A stretch of 64,000 nt of DNA, taken from assembly GCA_963701675.1 (NCBI GenBank), contig OY969623.1, positions 7,626,001-7,690,000 of the forward strand. The letters run 5' to 3'. Position numbers and translations under genes: made by a program. The stretch comes from G963701675 sp963701675 (GTDB lineage Bacteria; Planctomycetota; Planctomycetia; Gemmatales; Gemmataceae). The notes beneath the pieces are model-generated. The model made no database searches and had not been told where the DNA came from. It worked only from the letters and a program-made list of their open reading frames with translations. Below, one piece after another: positions 25,490 through 33,750 of this stretch (positions are counted from its first letter, which is position 1; each line of letters starts with the position of its first letter).

Positions 25490-26078
25490 CCTGCACGATA
25501 TTCGCGTGATGAAAACGCGCAATCGCCTGGGCTTCGGTGCGGAAGCGCGCTCTCAATTCTGGGCCCGCATGGGCACCGACCAGAATCATTTTGAGGGCTA
25601 CGACGCGCTTTAGTTCGGTTTGGCAAGCCTTGTAAACGACGCCCATGCCGCCGCGGCCGAGAATCCCAAGAATCTCGTATCCGGGAATTGACGGCAAGTC
25701 GACGGCGCCGGCAGCCTGCTTCTCGTTCGGAAGATGCGATAGAGTCGCGTTGTCAGGTTTGTCGTTTGAATCGCTTGTGTTGGATTGGGTTTGAGTATCC
25801 AGGCCGTCCAGCCAAGCGGTGTCCAAGTGAAGGAATCGCCCAAGGTAATCCTCGCGAAAAGGTTTCTCCCCCGCTGTCTGGCGGAGCTCAATCTCCAAAA
25901 CGACTAATTCGCGTAATAGCCTGGGTAGAACAGCATCGTCTACATCGGTGAGACAATCGTCGATGCGTAGCGGGCGGCCTTCGCGCCAAGCTGCTTCGAA
26001 CCGATTGCAAATCGCGTCGATGCGGTCCGCGGGGTGGCTGGGTAGTTCGGAGCTTTGGTCTGGTGCTTCATCCGACAC
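25308..26078 (-). CDS. Ser/Thr kinase 2, N-terminal fragment
   Basis: The start is taken at the GTG at 26078, which has AGGAG eight bases upstream; an in-frame ATG at 26198 lies inside the neighbouring repeat region. The fragment has the planctomycete pre-kinase region (RIDAICNRFEAAWREGRPL), then IPGYEILGILGRGGMGVVYKA and VALKMILVG with the ATP-binding lysine, then ARFHHANIVQV. There it loses homology: the expected continuation (YEINEYQSL) is in another frame, and one extra T at about 25488 would rejoin them. The codons from about 25488 down to the stop at 25308 are not expected to be real. Confidence 0.82.
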   Translation of the reverse strand: MSDEAPDQSSELPSHPADRIDAICNRFEAAWREGRPLRIDDCLTDVDDAVLPRLLRELVVLEIELRQTAGEKPFREDYLGRFLHLDTAWLDGLDTQTQSNTSDSNDKPDNATLSHLPNEKQAAGAVDLPSIPGYEILGILGRGGMGVVYKACQTELKRVVALKMILVGAHAGPELRARFRTEAQAIARFHHANIVQVTRSTNTRVCHTSRWNTLTASASNRTSPARRWTPRLLRNLSKPSHARCITHTNAASFIAT

Positions 26079-26201
26079 GGGACGGTCTCCTAATACCGCG
26101 TCGATTTTAGGGAACCTATCAAAGGTTGCAAAGAGATTCCGTATGTGACGGACTTGCTCGTGGCGGTGGATGACGACTGGCGGACATGCCCCGGGCACTT
26201 T

Positions 26202-26307
26202 CTTCAGATCAGTTTGTAGCCGCGATGTAGGATTTCAAAAACAGCATTAGCATCTGACCTTGCGAAGTTTTTGCTTTCTCGGGGGAATGCACCGTGGCGC
26301 CGGCCGT
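26202..26307 (+). repeat. 106-bp direct repeat, left copy
   Basis: This begins CTTCAGATCAG and ends GTGGCGCCGGCCGT. It is the same length as the block at 27500-27605 and about 80% identical by hand alignment, with two 2-base gaps. Its end encodes the same start MAPAV as the glycosyltransferase gene, but the frame here leads nowhere recognisable. Confidence 0.85.
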
Positions 26308-26359
26308 GCCGGCCCGATTAGGCCGCCCCTGCGGGCATCCCCTTGATTGGAAACGTCCA

Positions 26360-27340
26360 TCACGGACGTTGAGCGAACCTGCTCTCGTACTTGCTCGCCT
26401 TCAGAAACTCTTTGAAGTCCTTGATCTCCAGAATGGCTTTGATCGCTTCCTTCTTGTGTGCCGCTTGCTGGTAATAGGCTTCGCATATCTTGTAGCCGAT
26501 GTAGTAACCCAGGTCCGCCGGTCTGCCCTTGGCGCGATCGCCTTGGAAGAGCCAGTTGCTCAGATCTTTGCCGTCCATCTGCTGCTTGAACTCCGCCCAC
26601 AGTTCGCGTTCGCGAGCGTTACCGTACTTGTGCAGGTGGAGGTTGATCTGGCTACCGGAGATCAGTTCGCCGACGAAATCGGCGCTTCCCTCCATGATCG
26701 CCATCCCCAAGAGCGTCGAGTTGCCCCTCGGATACTTCTGCTGATAGTGGATCAGCTCGTGAGCCACGATGTGGGGGATGTCCTCGATCGGCTTGATGGT
26801 GACCCTGTGCCAGCCGCCCAGCTCCTCGACGGGCGTGCCCTTGGTCATTCCGTGCATGTCCACGCCGATCAGGAGCCCTTTGTCGGTCAAGGTGCCGCCG
26901 GAATTCATACGGCCGATGACGAAGTAGACGTTGGGGAAGACCGCCGGCTCATAAAGCTCCTTCAGTTTGTGGAAGGTGTCCCGTATGGCTTTGTTGTAAC
27001 TGGCCGCCTTGCGCGAAGGCTCGCGCAACGAGGCGTAGTACTTGGGGTGCTTCTCGATCGTCTTCGCCAGGTTTTCCGCGCTCACGATCCGCACCCGCGT
27101 AAATTCCTTGAGGCCCAGGCTTCCCTTCTCGAGATACTCCTCACGCAATACCCCGGTTCGGTTCGCCGGCTTCGCGCTGTCGTAAGCCTTCCAGAAAAGG
27201 TCGATGTCGGAGAAGACGAGTTCGGCGGCGTCGGGATCGTGGTTCGGCTTCTGCTGGGCATTACCGGCCGACACGGTCAGTGTCTGCGCCACGGGAAGCA
27301 TTGCCGACAAGACGCCTGCGAGAACCATAGCACGCTTCAT
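26360..27340 (-). CDS. Exported HExxH zinc metallopeptidase-like protein (DUF2268-like)
   Basis: The start is taken at the ATG at 27340, where a signal peptide begins (MKRAMVLAGVLSAMLPVAQT); the open frame runs 129 bases further upstream without similarity. The 326-residue product has IPHIVAHELIHYQQK with the zinc-binding HELIH, and MEGSADFVGEL, whose glutamate could be the third ligand, as in gluzincins. The pattern resembles the DUF2268-type predicted zinc proteases; substrate unknown. It stands alone and in opposite orientation to the glycosyltransferase, and a 106-bp direct repeat lies on each side, so the gene may have been inserted there. Confidence 0.8.
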   Translation of the reverse strand: MKRAMVLAGVLSAMLPVAQTLTVSAGNAQQKPNHDPDAAELVFSDIDLFWKAYDSAKPANRTGVLREEYLEKGSLGLKEFTRVRIVSAENLAKTIEKHPKYYASLREPSRKAASYNKAIRDTFHKLKELYEPAVFPNVYFVIGRMNSGGTLTDKGLLIGVDMHGMTKGTPVEELGGWHRVTIKPIEDIPHIVAHELIHYQQKYPRGNSTLLGMAIMEGSADFVGELISGSQINLHLHKYGNARERELWAEFKQQMDGKDLSNWLFQGDRAKGRPADLGYYIGYKICEAYYQQAAHKKEAIKAILEIKDFKEFLKASKYESRFAQRP

Positions 27341-27499
27341 TGGTGATCTCTTTACCAGGTTGATCAGGATGGTCAGGCAACGGCTGCCGACGGCAGGAGG
27401 CCGTCGTACCTGTCTTCTAAAGTTTACGGCACAAATCCAAGGTTTGTATTCAGTGCATGCGCAATGCAATCCACGAACTGAAATCCGGGCGAGTGACTT

Positions 27500-27605
27500 C
27501 TTCAGATCAGTTTTTGCCCGCGCTGTAGAATTTCAAACAGCATCAGCGCCTAACCTTCCGTACAAACTTTGTTTCCTCCGAGGAATGCACCGTGGCGCCG
27601 GCCGT
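27500..27605 (+). repeat. 106-bp direct repeat, right copy
   Basis: Matches 26202-26307 (see there). This copy covers the region upstream of the glycosyltransferase and its first codons, so it is probably the original. Confidence 0.85.
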
Positions 27606-29742
27606 TTCGTTATGCATGATCGCCAAGAACGAGGAGTTCAATCTCCCCGCTTGCCTCGGATCGGTTCGGGACCTGGTTTCGGAGATGATTGTCGTCGATA
27701 CCGGTTCTACCGATCGCACCAAGGAGACGGCCGCGTTGCTCGGTGCGCGGGTTTATGACTTTGCCTGGTGCGACGATTTCGCCGCCGCGCGCAATGCCAG
27801 TCTCCAGCCGGCGACGGGAGAGTGGATCTTTTGGCTCGACGGCGATGAGCGGCTAGATGAGCCGAACCGGCAACGGTTCCGGCAAGTCCTGGCCGGCCTG
27901 CGAGATGAGAACGCCGCCTACGTCATGGCCCAGCGATCCACTTCCGATCCTACGAGCGGCGAGGCGTCGATTTTCACGCAAGTGCGGCTGTTTCGAAATC
28001 TGCCCCACATTCGCTGGCGCTACCGAGTTCACGAACAGATTTTGCCCGCCTTGGAAGAATCCGGGGCCGCTATTCGATGGACCGATGTCACCATCGAGCA
28101 CGCGGGCTACGAAGATCCGGCGCTTTATCGCGGAAAGCAGGAGCGAAACTTTCGCCTCCTGCTTCTGCAACAACAGGAGACGCCGGACGATCCCCTCACG
28201 TTGTTCAACCTTGGTCTGACACACTACACCCTGGGGCGGCATGGCGATGCGATGGCGTTCTGGCGTCGCAGCTTGGAGCTCTCGCCGCCTACTTTGTCGC
28301 TCGTTCGCAAATTGTACGCCCTACTGGCCAAGGGCCACTTGCAGGCCGGGGAGTCGCATCAATCCCTGGCAACGGCCCGGGCGGGACTTGAACGTTATCC
28401 CGACGATGTAGAACTCCTCTCTATCACCGCCGGTCTGCTTGCGGAGTCGGGAGACCTGCGGGGTGCCGAGCAAAGCCTTCGCCGGATTCTTGACTCGTCC
28501 ACGACCGACTACTTCGCTGCAAGTCTCGATACGGGCCTCCGCAGCTACAAGGCGCGACATCACCTCGCTCGAATTCACCGTGCGCAGTTACGAGATCAAG
28601 ACGCGGAAGCCGAATGGCGTCTGGCATTATCGGAACGACCGGATTTCGCACCCGCACTCGTCGATCTAGGCGCTTTGTATCTCGACCAGAAACGATGGGA
28701 CGACCTTGGAGGCGTGGTTTCAAAGTTGGAAGGGTGTGGCCGTGGCGGAGAGCAGGCGGTGTTGCTTCGCGCGTCGGCTCACATGACACGGAACGAACTC
28801 GGCGCCGCACGACAAATCCTCGAACATGGGATTAAACAATTTACGGACAGCTTGGACTTGCACCGGACACTTAGCCGGGTGGTTCTCCGACAAGGGAACG
28901 ATCCGACCGCGGCCGAAACAGAACTACGAAGGGTCCTGACGCTTGATCCACTTCACCTGGAAGCGAGAAATAATCTTACCGTTCTTCTGCGACAGCAAGG
29001 CCGACAGCACGAACCGATTGACAGCCAACTGGCCGAGAAACTGTTCGCGCTGGCCGACGACGCCTTACATGCCGGTAAGCACGACGACGCGGCAGCCCGG
29101 TTTCGGCCGCTTCTTCATGCCAACTACCGGGCAGGCCTGGTTCTATTCAAGCTTGCGACGATTGCAAACCACCAGGGCGACTTCCAAGGCGCATGGGAAC
29201 TCCATCGGCAAGCGGTAGCTGTCGATCCTTCGCTTGCCGCCAAAATCGCGCCGCCGGACAGCGCCCACAGGAACTACCTGTGCCGTGCGACGTACGACAT
29301 AGTGCCCGTTGACCGATGCCCCGTGTGTGGAAACGCCGATCAAGCACCGATGATGGTGGTGAATTGCCTCCCGTTTCCTCACTGTCATCCGTCGATTGAT
29401 CCGGTCCGCCACTGGGTACGGTGCGGTGCATGCGGCCACGGTTTCGCGAATCCGCGCCCGGGCCCCGAGGCTCTTTCCGAGGCGTATCGCGATCCGGCGC
29501 CGGGACACCTTGCGAAGTGGTCGTACGATCGATTGACGCTGTGGTCGGACATCGTGCATGATCTGTGGCTGCGAAAGCCGCAGGGCGATCTGCTCGACAT
29601 TGGTTCCGGACACGGTGGTCTTGCCGGCGTGGCGATGGACTACGGCTACCGGGCAACGGCAATCGATATCCATCCCGCCTACGAGGACATGGTACGACGT
29701 CTGGGCGCGGAGTTTTTACTCGGCGACGTAGGGCACCTTTGA
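27592..29742 (+). CDS. GT2 glycosyltransferase-TPR protein with start of a methyltransferase domain
   Basis: 716 residues to a frameshift stop. The N-terminal family-2 transferase has VSLCMIAKNEE, MIVVDTGSTDRTKE and the metal-binding DGDE of FWLDGDERLDE. Several TPR units follow (about 200-470). A zinc-ribbon (CPVCGNAD and VRCGACGHGFANP) and the SAM-binding motif LLDIGSGHGGLAGVAMDYG come at about 570-700. The methyltransferase continues in another frame at 29735. It probably glycosylates and modifies a surface polymer or protein; the acceptor is unknown. The start is a GTG inside the right-hand 106-bp repeat, and no better start is visible. Confidence 0.85.
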   Translation: MAPAVSLCMIAKNEEFNLPACLGSVRDLVSEMIVVDTGSTDRTKETAALLGARVYDFAWCDDFAAARNASLQPATGEWIFWLDGDERLDEPNRQRFRQVLAGLRDENAAYVMAQRSTSDPTSGEASIFTQVRLFRNLPHIRWRYRVHEQILPALEESGAAIRWTDVTIEHAGYEDPALYRGKQERNFRLLLLQQQETPDDPLTLFNLGLTHYTLGRHGDAMAFWRRSLELSPPTLSLVRKLYALLAKGHLQAGESHQSLATARAGLERYPDDVELLSITAGLLAESGDLRGAEQSLRRILDSSTTDYFAASLDTGLRSYKARHHLARIHRAQLRDQDAEAEWRLALSERPDFAPALVDLGALYLDQKRWDDLGGVVSKLEGCGRGGEQAVLLRASAHMTRNELGAARQILEHGIKQFTDSLDLHRTLSRVVLRQGNDPTAAETELRRVLTLDPLHLEARNNLTVLLRQQGRQHEPIDSQLAEKLFALADDALHAGKHDDAAARFRPLLHANYRAGLVLFKLATIANHQGDFQGAWELHRQAVAVDPSLAAKIAPPDSAHRNYLCRATYDIVPVDRCPVCGNADQAPMMVVNCLPFPHCHPSIDPVRHWVRCGACGHGFANPRPGPEALSEAYRDPAPGHLAKWSYDRLTLWSDIVHDLWLRKPQGDLLDIGSGHGGLAGVAMDYGYRATAIDIHPAYEDMVRRLGAEFLLGDVGHL

Positions 29743-29773
29743 TTTCGCCGGCCGGCAGTTTGAGGTTATCTGC

Positions 29774-30064
29774 TTGGGCGATGTCATCGAGCATTTACCG
29801 GATCCACGGCAATTGATGAGCAAGATCCATACGGTGTTGAAGCCGGACGGTCTGATTTGGCTCTCGACGCCCAATTATCAAAATGTGTGGACCCGCGCAA
29901 TGCGCGAGAAGGATGCCATGTGGATGGAGGGCGAACACCTCCATTTGTTCTGCCTCGGCAGTCTTGCCAAGCTCGTCGGCGACTTCGGAATGCAGATGAT
30001 TGACTATCGCCTGTCGAAGCGCTTCGTCGGTTGTGCCGAGGTCATGATTGTCCGAACGTCATAG
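29774..30064 (+). CDS. Methyltransferase domain, C-terminal fragment of the preceding gene
   Basis: Reads on in frame from about 29735 (TFDFAGRQFEVICLGDVIEHL), covering motif II and the C-terminal half of a class I methyltransferase (LKPDGLIWLSTPNYQNVW, EGEHLHLFCLGSLAKL). Removing one G from GGG at 29731-29733 would join it to the gene ending at 29742. It is not an independent gene. Confidence 0.8.
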   Translation: MGDVIEHLPDPRQLMSKIHTVLKPDGLIWLSTPNYQNVWTRAMREKDAMWMEGEHLHLFCLGSLAKLVGDFGMQMIDYRLSKRFVGCAEVMIVRTS

Positions 30065-30085
30065 CGTTGAGGCAGTCGTGATGCT

Positions 30086-31714
30086 CTAAAAGCGCGAACT
30101 TCTTGCCGTGAGTGCCTGTGGGCACCCTTTGAAGCCTCGGCCGATGCAAATGTTCCAACGAGCGATGGATTCGCCGTTGACGGAATGCGTCACTGTAATG
30201 GCCTCGCTGACTTCGTCGAACATTGAGCTCACCGCATCGGCGCCGCATCCCACCAGGATGAAGGTTCGTCCAACGAAATGGCTGGCTTCGGAAACCGGGT
30301 TAGGGCGCCAGCAATCATACTGGCTGTGTCGATCGCCGAGCGCGCGCCCCAGGGAGTGCACGGTCGGGTGCTTCCGGCAATAAAACGCCACTTCACCCGG
30401 CAACGTCCAACCGGCGCCGGCGAGCACCGGTTCGACCCCTTCCGCATGAAGCTGGTCTCGGAAGCGGTCGACTTCCGTCGCCAGGGTGCGCCAGCCACGC
30501 AACCGGCACGTGGGATCGACACGCCGCAGTCGTAAGTCGCCGTCGACACAGCGGCTCAACGCGGGATGAAGCAGTTCGGAGTAGCGCAGCCCGAGCGTGA
30601 GTGCGAAACCGAGGACACAAATAGTGGCGAGACCGCCAACGGCGACGCGGCGATAGGCCTGTGACGGACGCTGGAGTTGCCTGACAATCCATCCCGCGCT
30701 CAGGACCAGTCCGGAGATGTAGGCAGTCGCCGGCCAGTTCGCCTCGCCGCCGCCGGTCTTGAAACTAAAGGCCAGGAAGACGAGGAACACCACGGCGGAC
30801 ATGAACCACAGGTACCGAACACTGGGGTCCGGTTCACGCCCCGGCCGGTGCACGAACATCGCAATCGCCCAGGCTACGAACCAATAACCGAGAAGGATCG
30901 CGAACTGAACTCCGAGGTACCTAATCGGACCGAGCCATTGAAAATCCGCACCCATCCGAGAGGCGCCTGCCAACTCCATCACATGACGAATCGACAACCA
31001 ATCATGGTTGATGTTCCAAATGACAATGGGGACTGAACAGAACGCGGCTACTCCGACCATGAGCCAGAATCCACGCCGAACAAGCAGATGGCGGTGCGAC
31101 GGACTGGCCAGAAGAAACAACGCAAGCGACGCCGGCCAAAGCACCATGGTGTATTTAGCCAGTATGCCGAGGCCGACCGCAACTCCAGCGCCGAGCCATG
31201 CCCAAGTCGAACGGTGAAAAACGGCATGGTGTCCGAAAACGAGCGCCCAGCCCCAACAACAGGTGTAAGGGGAATCGATCGTCATGAGAATGGAACCTGC
31301 CGTGACGAGCGGCATCGTCAAGGCTACCGCCACAACGCTTGCGGCTAGACCTTCACGCCGATATACCTGTGTGGTCAATACGTAGAGGCTGACGAGAAAC
31401 AGGCTGCCGCATAGCACCGCGGGCAGGCGGACGGCCAACATCTCGTTGCCGATCAAAGCGATGGATGCGGGACCCGCGATCTCACACCCGGCGCGGATCA
31501 GGTAGGCGACAAGCGGGCCCTTGCTGTAGTAACTCCAATCGAGGTTTCGTGACCAATCCCAGTAATGGGCTTCGTCCGGAGACAGGTCGAGCGGACAGTT
31601 GACGGATAGGTACGCGAGATGGCCGACCGCGTTTGCCAGAATCAGCAACGCGGCCAAAAGGCGCCATCGCCAGACATGCGCGGTCGGTAACGGTGCGGCG
31701 TCCTGCCAGTCCAT
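30086..31714 (-). CDS. GT39/ArnT-like membrane glycosyltransferase
   Basis: 542 residues with many hydrophobic helices. The first loop has CPLDLSPDEAHYWDW, the acidic DEAHY motif of polyprenyl-phosphate-sugar-dependent transferases of the GT39/GT83 (PMT/ArnT) type. SYYSKGPLVAYLIR follows, as in this family. These enzymes move a sugar from a lipid carrier to a protein or lipid on the outer face of the membrane. It ends 22 bases from the convergent methyltransferase fragment, so a glycan locus is likely. It is the last gene of the prkA-side operon by orientation (28-base gap). Confidence 0.85.
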   Translation of the reverse strand: MDWQDAAPLPTAHVWRWRLLAALLILANAVGHLAYLSVNCPLDLSPDEAHYWDWSRNLDWSYYSKGPLVAYLIRAGCEIAGPASIALIGNEMLAVRLPAVLCGSLFLVSLYVLTTQVYRREGLAASVVAVALTMPLVTAGSILMTIDSPYTCCWGWALVFGHHAVFHRSTWAWLGAGVAVGLGILAKYTMVLWPASLALFLLASPSHRHLLVRRGFWLMVGVAAFCSVPIVIWNINHDWLSIRHVMELAGASRMGADFQWLGPIRYLGVQFAILLGYWFVAWAIAMFVHRPGREPDPSVRYLWFMSAVVFLVFLAFSFKTGGGEANWPATAYISGLVLSAGWIVRQLQRPSQAYRRVAVGGLATICVLGFALTLGLRYSELLHPALSRCVDGDLRLRRVDPTCRLRGWRTLATEVDRFRDQLHAEGVEPVLAGAGWTLPGEVAFYCRKHPTVHSLGRALGDRHSQYDCWRPNPVSEASHFVGRTFILVGCGADAVSSMFDEVSEAITVTHSVNGESIARWNICIGRGFKGCPQALTARSSRF

Positions 31715-31742
31715 CGTTCCATCGGTGAATGAGAAATGGTTT

Positions 31743-32228
31743 CTAGGGAGTTCCCGCCAAATCCGTAATGAGTTTGGCGAGCACTTCGTTCGTCAATGTG
31801 TATGAGATTTGCTCGCGGCGTTTGCCTCCGTCGGGAGTCCCAAGGTAGCGATGCACCGTGGCGGAAGTGGTGCCCTTGAGCATGATTTCGTAATAGGCAC
31901 ACTTGTCGTTCTGCGGCGTCGGCGGATCGCTGCGCAGCATGGCCTCGTTGCGAATGCTGTCGACCTCGATGATTTTCAACGTTTCCAGTAAGCCGCTCAC
32001 GTTTTCCGTCACGCGCTTTGACCAATCGGACAACGTGGCATCCGCGCGATTCTGCGGATCGCCTGTGTAACGAAGGCCGACTTCCCAAAGCACGGAGCCG
32101 ATCTCGTCGCGCCGGTCGCCGGTAACTCCTATCGACCAGCCGCTGCCTTCATCGGAGATGGACAGCGTCGAGCGCCGATCGGAGGAAGAACTACTTAGGT
32201 TTTGCAGAATGACTTCTCTTAGCGTCAT
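31743..32228 (-). CDS. Unknown 161-residue protein
   Basis: The start at 32228 is set by GGAG at 32235-32238. A longer open frame exists upstream but overlaps spoVR in another frame. Not recognised. The protein is soluble, with a Ser-rich stretch (NLSSSSSDRRSTLSISDEG) and a central EVGLRYTGDP. It overlaps the 3' end of spoVR by 38 bases and precedes the GT39-like gene. Confidence 0.65.
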   Translation of the reverse strand: MTLREVILQNLSSSSSDRRSTLSISDEGSGWSIGVTGDRRDEIGSVLWEVGLRYTGDPQNRADATLSDWSKRVTENVSGLLETLKIIEVDSIRNEAMLRSDPPTPQNDKCAYYEIMLKGTTSATVHRYLGTPDGGKRREQISYTLTNEVLAKLITDLAGTP

Positions 32229-33024
32229 CGGTTTCTCCGAGGTTTCTGGCACTATGCTCCGTTCCGTCAAACGAGAGAAGGCTTTCCTTCTCGTCGATGA
32301 CGGTCTGGATGTGAACCGGCCGCGTCCAGACACTCTGAAGGTTGGCCAGCGTGTCTTTCGCGTGATCGAGTTTCAGTTCGACTCCGTTATGTTCGTGGTT
32401 GAGCAGCAACTCCCCACGGTTGCGGTAATTCCCGTCTACTACATAAATCCACGGTTTTCCGAAGTTCGTCAAGCTGAAAAGAAGGCGCTGCTTGATTTTG
32501 TCGAATTCGCGGGACTCGATGACATACTGTCCGAGTTCGTTTTCGAAGGCGTAGGCGAACATCTTGTGCTCGGCACAGAACTCGGGCGTGAGAAACGTGT
32601 CGATGAATGTGATGTCGTTATGGACGCGTCGCACCTCGAAGATTTTCTGCCGGCCGAGGCCTAGCTTCTTGTCCCATTTCCTTCGTTTGTCGAGGTCGTC
32701 GCAGTCGTCGTAGTCCTTGCCAAACTTGCCCGTGTTCCAGCGGTGTTCGATATCTCGAAACAACTCAATGCCGAGCTTATACGGATTGAGCCGGGCGCCA
32801 TAGGTGGCCATGGTGCCGGAATGATGATCGGCGTAATCGATGCACTCCCAGGGCTCCAGGGCTCGTTCGGTCATGATGGTGGAGTGCCAGAAGCTGGCCC
32901 AACCTTCATTCATGACCTTGGTCATGCCTTGCGGCGCGAAATAGTACGCTTCATCACGAACGATCGACAGGACATCGCGTTGCCAGGGTTTCAGCGGTGC
33001 ATGTTCAATGAGAAAGAGCAGCAC
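32191..33024 (-). CDS. spoVR: SpoVR family protein, C-terminal fragment
   Basis: Contains LLFLIEHAPLKPWQRDVLSIVRDEAYYFAPQ, of which EHAPLKPWQRDVL is highly conserved in SpoVR, and later NEGWASFWHSTIM, RLNPYKLGIELFRDI and FGKPWIYVVDGNY. The true reading frame continues upstream to about 33112 (FPERPEKDVLLFL) and should join the N-terminal fragment. The junction is an alternating CG run at 33105-33115 in which a one-base loss or a two-base gain would cause the break. Confidence 0.9.
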   Translation of the reverse strand: MLLFLIEHAPLKPWQRDVLSIVRDEAYYFAPQGMTKVMNEGWASFWHSTIMTERALEPWECIDYADHHSGTMATYGARLNPYKLGIELFRDIEHRWNTGKFGKDYDDCDDLDKRRKWDKKLGLGRQKIFEVRRVHNDITFIDTFLTPEFCAEHKMFAYAFENELGQYVIESREFDKIKQRLLFSLTNFGKPWIYVVDGNYRNRGELLLNHEHNGVELKLDHAKDTLANLQSVWTRPVHIQTVIDEKESLLSFDGTEHSARNLGETDDAKRSHSAKPK

Positions 33025-33746
33025 GTCCTTCTCCGGACGTTCGGGGAAGCTCTTAGCCGCCGTTTCTTTTTGTTTCTTTCGCTCTTCTTCCTCGGCCCTG
33101 AGCGCGCGCGCGGATTGATGTAGACATCCATGTAGTCTTTGCTCTTGAACCGGGTCGAACGAATGGCGTCGGCCTCTTCGTCGGCGCTGCTGAAGTCGTA
33201 GCGGGAAACTTCCTCACGCCGCTTGATGGCGACGGAATGCACGTCGATGAGATCGTCGATCGACATGCACTGATCGAGGAACTTCTCCACCTCGTCTTCA
33301 CCGTTCTTCTCGGCGTAACGGCGTATGCGTACGCCGTGATTCGCCATCTCATCCATCATCTTGCGATTGGTAAAAGCGAAGTAGGCGTTATTCTTGAAAA
33401 AATCGCAGTGCCCATAGACGTGGGCCATCACCAGCTTTTGATCCACCGTGTGATTGCAGCGCATCAAATAGGCGTAGCAAGGGTCGTTGTTGATCACCAT
33501 CTCGTAAATCTTCGACAAGCCGTAGTCGTAGCCGCGTCGAAGGCCTTCGTAGCTCATGCCGAACGACCAATGCGGATAGCGCGTCGGGAACCCGCCGTAT
33601 GCGGCAATCTCGTTCAAGTCTTCCGCGTCGACGACTTCGAAGATGGTCTCGAAGAAATCCAACCCATACCCGCGCGCATAATTCTCGATCTCTCCCTTGA
33701 GGGTTCGCAAATCGGGCGGCAGGCGGGTGTCGTAACGATTGCTCAT
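32991..33746 (-). CDS. spoVR: SpoVR family protein, N-terminal fragment
   Basis: The ATG at 33746 lies four bases after the DUF444 gene. The fragment has LRTLKGEIENYARGYGLDFF, FPTRYPHWSFGMSYEGL, KIYEMVINNDPCYAYL and VDQKLVMAHVYGHCDFF, the conserved SpoVR core. SpoVR works with PrkA and the VWA protein; despite its name it is common in non-sporulating bacteria. In-frame homology ends at DVYINPRA; the rest to the stop is out of register. Confidence 0.9.
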   Translation of the reverse strand: MSNRYDTRLPPDLRTLKGEIENYARGYGLDFFETIFEVVDAEDLNEIAAYGGFPTRYPHWSFGMSYEGLRRGYDYGLSKIYEMVINNDPCYAYLMRCNHTVDQKLVMAHVYGHCDFFKNNAYFAFTNRKMMDEMANHGVRIRRYAEKNGEDEVEKFLDQCMSIDDLIDVHSVAIKRREEVSRYDFSSADEEADAIRSTRFKSKDYMDVYINPRARSGPRKKSERNKKKRRLRASPNVRRRTCCSFSLNMHR

Positions 33747-33750
33747 GGCA

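Noticed and set aside
26294..27346. 350-residue plus-strand frame starting MAPAV over the metallopeptidase
   Set aside because: It starts in the duplicated repeat and then runs antisense to the HExxH gene; not a real protein.
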